Positions 53,810-64,000 of a DNA stretch of 64,000 nt are shown in pieces. A program made the translations under genes and the position numbers. Origin of the DNA: Eutypa lata (Eukaryota; Ascomycota; Sordariomycetes; Xylariales; Diatrypaceae); contig JAKULF010000007.1 of assembly GCA_022661535.1 (NCBI GenBank), positions 3,162,001 through 3,226,000 on the forward strand. The letters are read 5' to 3'. The notes under the pieces were generated by a model. It had not been told where the DNA came from and made no database searches. It saw only the letters and a list, made by a program, of their open reading frames with translations. Position 1 is the first letter of the stretch. The number at the start of each line of letters is the position of its first letter.

Positions 53810-56800
53810 TATGGAGAGAGTGTGAGAGAGAGGCAGTGAGAAAATGTGTATGTATGTAGGTATGTGAGTGTGTGTGGGGAAAGAAGGATGAGTTGTTAAC
53901 TAGGTAGGTAGGTATTTGGAGGAAGGAATTGATACGTCGTTTAGATAGGTAGGAATCATTGCCACCGTTTCACGATAGGGCATTAATTACCATACATACA
54001 AAGGGAATGCTTAAGCTACCTACGTACATACATACGTGATGCAGTGGAACATGTCGTCAAAGGAACGTTTGAACGTCATATCCTACGTACGTACATACAT
54101 ACATACATACATATCTCCTACTTACCATGCTACGTACCCATCTTAGGTATCTATCTGCCCTTTCAACGCTACGGGGGCAACAAGTCGCGAAAGCACGTGA
54201 CCTATGACAGAAGGTCTCAATTCAGAGCTACACGATTGGCTGTCCTTTTTAACACATTCTCCCATGACGATTCCCGAAATAAAATGTGAAGACAATATGT
54301 TGATTTCCAGAGCGAATAGTTGATGTCTTCTAACATGAAATTAAACATGACTATTTATTCATACTTGCTTCTCTAACGAGCTCCGAATAGACGACCTGGG
54401 AGTGAGTGACCAATTGGGTGTTTTAAGAGTCTAGGAACTAGCCTCTAGAGCTACAACAAATGCAAGCCAAGATCAAGAGAATATTGCCTGCCTGTCAGGC
54501 ATGTATAAGTAAGAATGGAAGACCGACCATCGGCCCCGGCGCTGCCCCGTGCAGTAGTGCAGTGCAGCACAGCACAGCACAGTCGTGAAATATCTTGACG
54601 GATCGATCGATGCAAGGATGCTTACTACATACATAAGAAGAGCGCACCTTTTATAATCCCGTGGCTATTACCTGTCGCCTGTCACAAAACCAACCTGAAT
54701 TGTTTTCCACTCCCCTCCCGTCCCAAGTCATTGTGGCTTGCGGAGCGAAAGCTCGAGATCCTGTCGGTTCGAACAATAATAGGGTCCCGGGCCTGCCATT
54801 CTGTAGCCCCCTTCCCCCCTCCCCGCATTCTCGTCAGCAGGTGTTGTGCTTCCCGCGGGCCGCTCACGCCTCCCGCTTACGTCTATTGAACGGTACTCGT
54901 GCTCTCCTTCTTCTCCCTCTCTCCCTCCTTTTCCCTCTCTTTTACACGCACACACGCATGCAAGTCGCCTTCAATAGCCTACGGCGCTCGGCCGGACGGC
55001 CGACCGGTACTGGGAAGATTGAGAAAAAGGAAAGAGAAGGAAGAAGAAAAAAACAATGGCAAACCGCCACCCTGTTGTCGTATGCACACGTAGCAACGGT
55101 TTTGCGTAGTATACATACACACATACATACATACGTCTCAGATATTTTATCTCCACAGAAGCACAGTAACTAAGATGGGCAACCCTCTGTACATACATGC
55201 ATGCTGTTGAGGCTGTAAGCCTGTGTGGCAAGATAATCCTATATAGCCCATGTATATTCGGCACGGTATTGGTGGGCCATTGCACCTGGCGTTCATTCCA
55301 TGTGGATGGGTGGGTTGCGAAATGCAAGAGTGAGAGTGTGTGTCTGATGAATACTCCTACCTGCAGGCCTTTTGCCTGGCAGTCCCCAAGGGAGACATCC
55401 GCCGTCGAGTCGGCTTTCGTTCCCGGCCTGCTCCTCCCACCAATTTCTACGCTATTACCGGCATAGATTGCCACTCCGAACGGGAGTCTGTGTACTCCCT
55501 GTCTCTCTTTTTTTCTTCCTCTCTTCTCCCAAGGGTTGGCGTCAACAAGCGTTGATAACTGCATGAGGGAATGCCTGTTGGTTGCATTCAAACTTGCTTG
55601 GTTGAAAGCACTTACGACCAACAGCGCACACGGCTCTTAAGGAAGGTTTTACAAAAAGTCACGATGGGCGCTAATTGCTGCCAAATACAGTGATTCTGCG
55701 CCGATACGAGCACCTATATCATGTTTCGGAGCTCCTTATTAGCAAAAGCTCAGCCAACCTTAAAGGTGAGTTAGCCACAGCACGAGATCAACCCCTTGCA
55801 CAACCTCTTTCCCCGGGAACTGCATGTCGACATAACTAGTAACTCGATCTTTGTACCTAGACGGCGCGTTGTACCTAGGCATACGTCTGTTCTGGCCCTT
55901 CGGCCGGCCCTCGTGTATCCCTCTTCATTGGTTGCTGTTACAAAGGTGGATCTAGAAGAGCCCTTTGTTACCACAAAGTCTCGTTCCGTCGGGGGCGTGG
56001 TCACTCGACAACGGGCTGGCACGCTGGCCGGCTGGCTGGCTGGCTTAGCTGACTGGCGGGTTATCGAGTCCAAGGTCGGCTAGCTAGCCCTTCAATTAAA
56101 ATAAAATAATAAATAAAAAAGCAAAGAGAAAAGAGGGGGTAAAAAAGAAAAAGAGAGAAAATGTAATACCAGAAAGAAAGAAGAAAAAAAAAAGATTAAC
56201 CCACGCGGGATACCGTCAGCTCGATGTTATACAAGCACCGCAGCAAGGCCTTCGCCACCTAATAGCATATGCGAATCATACTTGCTTCGTGCTTGCTTGC
56301 TGCGCGGCGGCTGGCTGCCCATCATTGCCGCCGCCGCCGCTCTGCTTGCTTGCGGCTGCTTCTCCCACGAACCCCGGCTGCTTTCTATACATACCTAGGT
56401 AGGTGGGGTGTTCAACAACGTACTTAAGTACAAATGGATGAGCGAGTAAGCATGAGATACCACACTCGTCGTTGCTCCTTAAGACACGGGAAAGACTATC
56501 AGCATCAGCATCATCATACGTCCATTTGGGAACGAACATTTAGCTAGGTAGTTATTATTAAAGGAGGTCGGATATAGTACTATTAGAGCTGTCATCCCTT
56601 CCATATTGTACATAACTACCAATCCTTCTTCCTATGTAAGTAGGTATGTACATAGCAGTCTGTCATCTTTCTGTCTACCTCTATTAATGTATGGAAGGAC
56701 ATGCATGCCTGGGTCGCAACGTGCGGCTTTTTGCTTGATCGAAATTCGAATGATGACCCACATGATGGATACCGGTCTGAATCTGTAGACACTCCTCCCC

Positions 56801-58442
56801 TCTTTGCCGTATTACGTATTGATGTCAGCAGTAGCAGCAGCAGTGGCAGCAGAAGTGGCAGCGGCAGCAACAGCAAGCAGCAAGCAGCAAGCAGCAGCAG
56901 CATGTCTGGAGCTAGATATGTAGGTATATGTAGAGTGCGGTTATGTAGTCGTATCGGCTTTCCGTACATTAGCACGCACGCAGGAAGAAGCTAGCTGGGG
57001 TGGTCATGACACGCGGATAGGCCCACGCTACTACGGACGTATGCACGATAAGATTGAGATTTCTCAGATCAACAATGTGATGCCCGTAACGGGGAATCTC
57101 GAAGGGCACCGTTTCACATTTCTGGAGAATCTCTCTTCCCTTCAAAATTCTATTTAATAGCGTTTTTAAGGGTACTCGTGGACGGACTCGCGAAACAACG
57201 CACCTAGAAACATTCAATTCCACATGGTTATCTGCTATAACTATCGGTCGGCGTAGTCGGTCGCCTGCTAGCTATGTAGCTTTGAACATAGCTTTGAACA
57301 AAACAAAAGAAAAGGAAAAGAAGATTCCCTAGTACCTAGAAAGACAACAAAGACGCATTGTTCGGCGACCAACGCCCCCCTCCCCCAGCCAGAGAAGAGG
57401 GAAAAAAAACCTTGCTCGAGATCAAGCCTTATTCTCTGGGCCGATGCTACCACCCACTCCATGGATAATCTTTTAGTACGCACACTTAATGATGATCATT
57501 CGATGGTTATTAATTGCAGTACTGTACAAACTTGCCCGGATCGTTTCTTGTCGGGGCCGAAAGGGAAGCGAGAGAGAAAGAGAGGGGGAAAAAAGAAGGG
57601 AGCTCGTGCGCAGGTATGGATGGATAATTGTACATACATAGATCCTATAGTCCTAAACTATCACAGAACAAATCACTTCTTTCTTACATACTTTTACGTT
57701 ACACGAAACCCGTACCAGAATGTACCATCCCAATCTCACTCGCCTAAGGCTAAGTAAGAAAGCCAACTACTAGTCCCGGTTGAGGCGGTAAGAACTCAGT
57801 AGAAAATGATTGACGGACGGACCTAGAGTAACGTGAATGTATTGTGTGTGCGTGTATGTGTGTGTGTGTGTGTCTCCCTAGGTAGTTCAGCTGCCATTGT
57901 TACCTGCTTAGCCGACGAGAAGGGCAGGAGGAAGGGCTCGGCTATACGATACCGATCAACGCCGTTGGGAAGATTAAATCAAGGTGCCAATCACACCGGT
58001 CAACGGTCCAAGGCTAGGTAGATGGCGGCTGCTAGGTAGGCTCCAGATCCAGCCACCGCAAGGGACAATCGAAGTTCGTCCGTCGCTAAGTAAATTGAAC
58101 ACAGCAAGGCCCCGGGACTTCTATGGATGTACAATACAATAATAATACATGGGCTGGCATTGTACGAAGTACGTAGTTAGATGGTTTTTCCCTCTCTCTC
58201 TCTCATCACCTCTGAGTCCTTGCTTCCCATGTAATAGTTAACCCTAAACTGAATATGATATCTATAAAAACCGATCGAGACATGTCAAACCCAACCGCAG
58301 AAAGAAACCGCTCGGCTTACATACATACATGGGTAGATAGTAATATATTAGGAACATTATGTATGTAAGAAGAGGGTACCTGAGCCGTCAGTTCAACCAC
58401 CCACCACCTACCTTATAAGCAGCCAAGCAAGGCCCACTGCGA
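53810..58442. other. Gene-poor region with simple repeats
   Basis: No supported gene. (CATA)n lies at 54086-54111, a CAG/CAC run at 54558-54584, (GGCT)n at about 56028-56045, and AGC-rich sequence at about 56825-56902. A/G-rich low complexity covers 56100-56195 and (TG)n lies at about 57842-57872. Frames such as 54971-55621 (-, 216 codons) lack any family motif and overlap low-complexity CT/GA DNA, so I do not call them genes. Confidence 0.5.
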
Positions 58443-59481
58443 TCATCGGACAAGCGCGATTGGGGGTACGAGCAGGGATTTTGCGGCTGGAGAAGGTACA
58501 TACATATTTGGGGGGTTGAGGGGGGGTTGCGTTAAGATCTGATGTAGCAGGGATTGAAGTAGCGGTGAAAGGGTCTGATTTATTACTGTAAGGGGTCTAG
58601 GGCGCGCGGGGTGCTTTTGATGCTCGTACGAGCTTACAGGGGTATTTTCTTTTCTAATAGTCTTGTTCAACCACAGGTTGCGAGTTGTGAAGTAGAGAAA
58701 AATTTTATTATTTTTAATAATAATTAAAAAGCGTAGGAAGAAAAGAGAAGGGGAAAAAAACGAGGCTGGTGTTCTGTACTGTATTGTATGTCGGTAAGAG
58801 CTAGCAAAGAAGTGTATAACTCGGGCCCGACAACGTTGAGGATTAGAAACACGAAGAGAAAAAGAGACCATCAGAGTATAGAGGGGGGGTGACAAGTGGA
58901 ACTCAAAGCCAAGCTTTGTTGATAGAAAAGACACGAAGAGTATCGACGAGTCCGTCGTTCGATCTAGCTGTCTAGGCGAGCAAACGCTGTTCCATATTGT
59001 GTTGTTGGCGATATATGAGAAGAAGAAAGAGTATATAACAACGAATATGCACTGCTCTCGTGACTGGATACTGAATGAATGTTCATCCACTGAGAGAGAG
59101 CTTCCTATAACATAGAGCCTCGAACGGGCGAGTATGTCGTGCATCTCGTCCACGTTCTCAGGTCCAATTGGGTCGGCGGTTAATTGGTCTAGTAAAGGAC
59201 CACTCATTCTCTTTTCACTAGCAGTGAACCTAGCCGGAGTTTCCAGGAGTAGTATTCCATCGAGAGACGCCACCGGTTCACGCCAGACTTTCCAAGCCAT
59301 CTTCGCTAGCATCACGCGCCAGCTTCGTTGGGTTTCCTAGCCTTATATGTTTCGGCTTCCTCCCCCGCAGCGAATTAGCGATAGGGAGTGGCATATCCGA
59401 AAGCAAGCTTTGCGAACCCGCGTCTGTATAAGCATAGGCGCTATACATAGTAAGCAGAGGGAGGAAGCGACTGTTGAGCAA
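58443..59481 (-). other. Unresolved open frames, possibly part of an unrecognised gene
   Basis: A 290-codon minus frame (59315-58443) begins with a segment of ordinary protein composition (KMAWKVWREPVASLDGILLL, then MSGPLLDQLTADPIGPENVDE). It then turns into low-complexity Phe/Ser/Asn-rich sequence that looks non-coding. An adjacent frame (59481-59278) overlaps its start. If a gene exists, only about the first 80 codons are likely exon. I recognise no family. Confidence 0.2.
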
Positions 59482-62400
59482 ATCAGCGCAGAGTAAGAAA
59501 AGCTCCGCTGGTCACTTTCTCAGCTCCTGCTACATATCATGTACAAGTGTTATGTCTCGGGTTTTAAGTACTACATGTCTTGACTGGGGTGGTTCTACGC
59601 GTCCCGAGAAGGATGCAGCTGTGTGGGAGTGGGTGGATGTGGGTGTGTGGGGTTATACTACACCCATACTTCCAGCACGAAAAACGGTCCGCCCATGCAT
59701 CATTTTGGTCGAATCAAAATCGAGGTTGAACACGGCGTCGAGAAATACAGATGTACACCCGAGTACACAGCTAACTTTTCGATGTCTGAAACGCGGTGGC
59801 CGTTGGAAGATCTGGAAGAGGCTTTCAGATTACATACATGTCTAGTAGGAAGCCACTGACCTCAGGCGTCGCTGTTACGCGCCTCTAGTCTCCACGAGCT
59901 CTCGGCACAGGCGCTTGGATGGTTCATGTCGTTCATGATCATCATATGAGGAAATACCTAGAAGGCCTCGCACCCTAGACGCCGGCGTTTACCTAAGTCT
60001 ATGTATATTACTATTACTGTGTAGACGGCACTTCTTAACATGAAGGGGATAGTTAGTTACCTAGCGTATAACCATTGCCTAGCCACAATTCTAGGATCAT
60101 GTCCCCTCCAATAGAAAATCCGAGTGGTGGGTGTCTGGGTGTCAACGTGGGTGCCGCTGATTGGGCAAGACAATGTTTTGGAATCTGGGTCATCAATAAC
60201 GTGGCAAGAGGTTAGCTGGACCACCTTGATAAGAGAGGTTGCGTAGTACTATATCCTGGATCTCTCGATATCTCTCTACCGTGTATATATCGAGGAGAAG
60301 ATAGGGAATATCTTATTACTAGGTATACACATGCGTGCGGAGGCTCGGCGAGCTCGATCTGGTTATTAGGGGCAAGTGCCGATGACCATTGGAAATCTCG
60401 ATACAAGCGATAACTAACACCTCGAGTTGATAGCTTGAATTCAAAGATCAACCTTTACGGCTTTCGCCTCTACATACATGGTTATTATTTTTACTCATCC
60501 TTCCGAACCGGGCTATAGTTAATGTCTCCACCGTTCGGGAATGGAGAATCGAGCTACATGCTTACCTACATACATACGTAGCTAAGCTAATAAGCAGCGA
60601 GGGGGAAGTAGTAGCTATGTACTAACTAGGTTTGCATCTGTTTAGAACGTATGATAGATCGTGACGATGTGGGAAAAGACCGGGACAAGTTCGATGCCCA
60701 GTCTCCCACGTTCCTGGAAATGGGAGTGCACCCCCCGGCCTAGAGAGGAGCTCTTGGCTAGTTTGGTGCAGAATGGCTTCGAGTGTAGCTTGAATAGACA
60801 ATGGATGGCCTGAAACGTCTTTGAGATCCCCACGGCCTATGTATGTACTTACAGTAGGTAATAGCAGGACCACGGGCATGCCACAGGGCTACATGACAGA
60901 CAGCCCTGAACCTGCGAGTGACATGGGGTTCGGAGCTTGAGGTAACTAGGTAGAGAGGAATAAGCTTGCAGTTGACGATTGGACAGCGCCGGGGAAGACG
61001 CTGGGTTTGCATAGCCGCTGCCCGCCGTGCGTTAGTCCGGTATTCCTTATGCGTGTGCTTAGCCCGTTATCACGGGTCCCTTGCTATCTTGCCTACTATA
61101 AGATTCTTACTCGTCATTCGTCATTGTGTACTGCTATCTCGAGATTTGATCGTTTATAAGCTCCTCTTTACTACTATTCTTGTAAGAAGAGTAGTCCATA
61201 TGCAGTAAGAAGAACGGCCATCCACCTAGAGGGTTATATGATTTGGTAGAAAATGATATAACTACCCGTGTAGCCCTACATATGTTTGCTGAGGGTGAGC
61301 CTTCGGGAGTTGATATTTGACCATATTAATGACAGGTCTATTATTCAAGCCTGTTACCTTGCGGTATCATCCTTAGGATTTGGATTTGATTAGGTCAGAC
61401 AATAGACAGTAGCGTCGAAGAGACTAAAGAATGGTATCTCTTGGAAGCTTAGAGCTAGGGGGTAAGCAGCATTTGATTTGATCGATTGCCTTTTCTCGTT
61501 GGCATGGAGTGATGAGTCTTATGGTCTAACGGGTTGAAAGTAAAAGACTATTCGCAACAGAGTTTGGTAGCCTAGTCGTCTTTTGTAAGAAGGAGTCGTA
61601 TCCCTCTCGACACCCTCGACATCATAGTAATCCATCCTAGAATAAAAATGTCAACTAATAATAAAGTCTTGGAGCCGGTTGAAAGTATTCATTAAAACCG
61701 TGTTGGTTTGTTGGATGAAGTCTTCCAAGCCTCAATCTTTAAGCAAAGCCCCTGGTTAATATTTGTGTGTATTTCTAGAACTAGAGCCCATCAATGATCT
61801 CCTAATGTGCATGGGTGAGTATCATGCATGACATGAGCGTGGCATGATGACATGGTTGTTGAGGCTCCCCTCCCACAGCATGTCGTCACTCTGCCTCGTA
61901 CCTACAGAATAGCATACGCCACTACGTTCTGAGCTTGTAGTCCGGACTCCCAGACTACCTGACAAGATGAAGGAAGAGACGAGCGTTTTTTGGTACGTAT
62001 GTAGAAGCAGAGAACGCTGCATGGAAGAAGTTGCTTCGGAGCCTCGCAGCAGTGGGAGGTCACAGGGCAAGGAGATATGCAAGCAACTAACCGGTATTCA
62101 AGTTTGTGTGAATGAGCTCACCCCCAGCTTTCCCGGCGTCGTGGGTTATTCCCCCTAATAAGTTGCTTTGTTGATCCACCAATGCATAGTAACTGCATTT
62201 GCAGACAAGTTGCTTGCCGGCATGGGGGCTCGTCTGCGTTACCTACATACATAAACATACGTGGGAGCTATTGTAACTTACTGCACGGCTACTCGTGACT
62301 CCGCCGACTGCCCAATTCGGACATCCTAGAAACTCCCCTTGTGATCGTCGAGCTGAGACAAAACCCTGGCAAGCCTGGGAAAACGATGAATCAAAGAAGA

Positions 62401-64000
62401 AAGACACGCATCCAGATCGCTGGCCATGTGGCTGACCATGCTGGTAGTAACTATAGCTAGTTACCTGACTCGTTCATCAAGCAATCTGTGCTCTTCGTTT
62501 CCTTTTCAAGAATCGTTTGACTTTTGGCCTTGCAGGGCCAGTAGGCGGTGGCCACGAAAGCAGCACGAAGCTAACTAGGTACATAGCGCTAACCCTAGGT
62601 GTCGGCCACGCTGTCAAGCCCTTTCTTTGCGTGAGAACACTTTGTTTCTTCCCTATGATTGGTCTAAAAAGAATCATTCAGTAATAAGTGGCTGGTTAAC
62701 CACCATTGGCCAACCGTCTTCTTTATCCATGATGTAGTTACTTACGGGGATCGGTTGATCTCGAATTGACCGACAGCTCTGGTTCTGACAAGCATTAAAT
62801 CAACAGCCAATTGTTGTTGATCTTAATACATTTTTAGGTCTCGAGTTTCAACTTCGACAATTAACAAATAAACTCTGCTCAGTAATCTGTAACTAGGTAG
62901 TACTGTAAGTTAACTTTGAAGCGTGTAATGATTGTAATTACCTACTTACCTGTTATGTATGTTTAAGAAGCGGCAGTGGCGTAGCTCCAATCAAGGATAA
63001 TTATGACAGGACCGGGCATTGGCATTGGTCTGAACTACCACCTACGTACTTCGTACCATGCATGCAGAGTAGCGGAATCTTGCATTAGTAGTGGGATGAG
63101 ATGCGCAACTGTCTGCATAGTGGACAGTGCCACCCCTAGAATCGCTGACACTGCACGGTAGGTGACACTAAAGCCACCCGTCCCCGCCGGTGGTTTTCTA
63201 GTGTCGGCGGGAAGTCGATCAACCTAATCTTGATGCTTCCTTTTATCGGCGTGAGAGTTTAACGTCTTCAACTTAAGTTCCTCTCACAAGCACGTTCTCA
63301 TCAACAGATCATGAAAGTATATTTATATGTTACTGCACACATGCAGCGTCAATTATATATATATAATCCAGTACTACCTAGCATAGCAGGCATACTCATA
63401 AAGTTGACAAGGAGTGCGAACAACCTAGTTAAGCCAAACTTTGCTCATGTTGAATCTAGGTTAAATAGAATCTTAATAAGTTGTCTAGATGCAAACTACC
63501 TAGCTTTAATCCTCGTCATCCCATTTAAGCAACTTAAAGTGCTAGGCTTCATAGACCAGCGTATTCATTATCTACCTATCTAAGTAGGTAGTTTTATAGT
63601 TTAAGATTTATCGACTTGCCAAAGACTTTGCGGCGTCAAATCATATACGGTTCTTACAGATTCTTATTACTATATAAAGCAGATCAATGTAGCGGTCAAC
63701 GTTGACTGGATAATAATAATACAACAATCAGTTTCTTACTAACTTCTTTTTCATGGCGAGACTACGAAACACATGATATCGATATGCACTTGGGAATAAA
63801 AATACCCAGACTTGTGTCAATATACTAAGCACCATTAGATAGTGCCCAAACAGTTTCTATACGAACTCCGAAGATACCTACGGCTACGACCCGAAGTGAC
63901 CACCGGAGTGGCCGCGGGAATCACCGACCCGACAGTTCGAATCTTTAAGAGACCAAACTTAGAGAAGAGTCGCAAGGCGATGATGCTTTTAGGGCTGAAG
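59482..64000. other. Gene-poor region to the window end
   Basis: No frame above about 125 codons, and none recognisable on either strand. ACATACATAC-type repeats recur (60470, 60567, 62240). The region may be promoter or spacer of a gene beyond the window, or degenerate repeats. I see no TIR or LTR pair. Confidence 0.45.

Noticed and set aside
54971..55621. 216-codon minus-strand frame
   Set aside because: No recognisable motif, crosses CT/GA-rich low-complexity DNA, and competes with open frames on the other strand.
1..64000. Secondary-metabolite or other co-regulated gene cluster
   Set aside because: No PKS, NRPS, terpene, P450 or transporter set; the genes are housekeeping and functionally scattered.
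1..64000. CRISPR arrays, prophage, bacterial operons, rRNA genes, telomeric repeats
   Set aside because: The DNA is eukaryotic nuclear. No spaced direct-repeat array, rRNA signature or TTAGGG run was seen.

Overview
The window is nuclear DNA of a filamentous ascomycete (Pezizomycotina, most likely a sordariomycete). The evidence is short spliceosomal introns (about 50-120 nt, GTRWGY donors, CTAAY branch sites a few bases before AG), single genes separated by 0.7-10 kb, no operons, and closest recognisable similarity to fungal housekeeping families. The vacuolar ATPase proteolipid, for example, is almost the Neurospora protein by eye. Placement below class level is a guess.

Layout. 1-3.2 kb is AT-rich and has no supported gene. 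An NBR1-type selective-autophagy receptor (+) lies at 3.3-6.2 kb and converges on a 25S rRNA m3U methyltransferase of the Bmt6 family (-, 7.2-9.1 kb). A three-exon fructosamine-kinase-like gene (-, 10.0-11.1 kb) sits between AT-rich stretches, one of which holds a frameshifted gene relic (11.7-12.4 kb). Transketolase (+, six exons, 12.9-15.4 kb) is followed by an unrecognised low-complexity protein (-, 16.5-17.4 kb). Next come a BRE4/ArAE-type membrane protein (+, three exons, 18.3-21.9 kb), Erv41 (-, 22.9-24.3 kb), a SAC-hSac2 phosphoinositide phosphatase (-, 25.6-28.9 kb) and the snoRNP/spliceosome protein Snu13 (-, seven exons, 29.7-30.5 kb). Snu13 is divergent from V-ATPase subunit c (+, four exons, 31.2-32.0 kb). 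A possible tiny membrane protein starts at 33.5 kb. The 34.1-37.9 kb gap contains a MITE-like element. After it come a secreted Pro/Thr/Gly repeat protein (+, 37.9-38.5 kb), 5-oxoprolinase (-, two exons, 39.4-43.6 kb), a PXA-PX-Nexin_C sorting nexin (-, 44.7-48.0 kb), the PC4/Sub1 coactivator (+, three exons, 49.2-49.8 kb) and a BRCT protein (-, 52.7-53.8 kb). The last 10 kb has no gene I can support.

How they fit together. This is a housekeeping neighbourhood, not a biosynthetic cluster. Several products act in endomembrane traffic and the vacuole (NBR1, BRE4-like, Erv41, SAC phosphatase, V-ATPase c, sorting nexin). Three act on RNA or transcription (Bmt6-like, Snu13, Sub1) and three are metabolic (transketolase, oxoprolinase, fructosamine kinase). 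Nothing shows co-regulation beyond divergent pairs.

Most notable: a ~329 bp TIR element with a TAA duplication (PIF/Harbinger-like), the repeat-built secreted protein, sharp GC3-rich blocks inside individual genes, a microsatellite-encoded (KQ)9 insertion in an rRNA methyltransferase, and a 13-nt microexon. I did not recognise any wholly new system. Exon boundaries were derived by eye from splice signals and reading frame.
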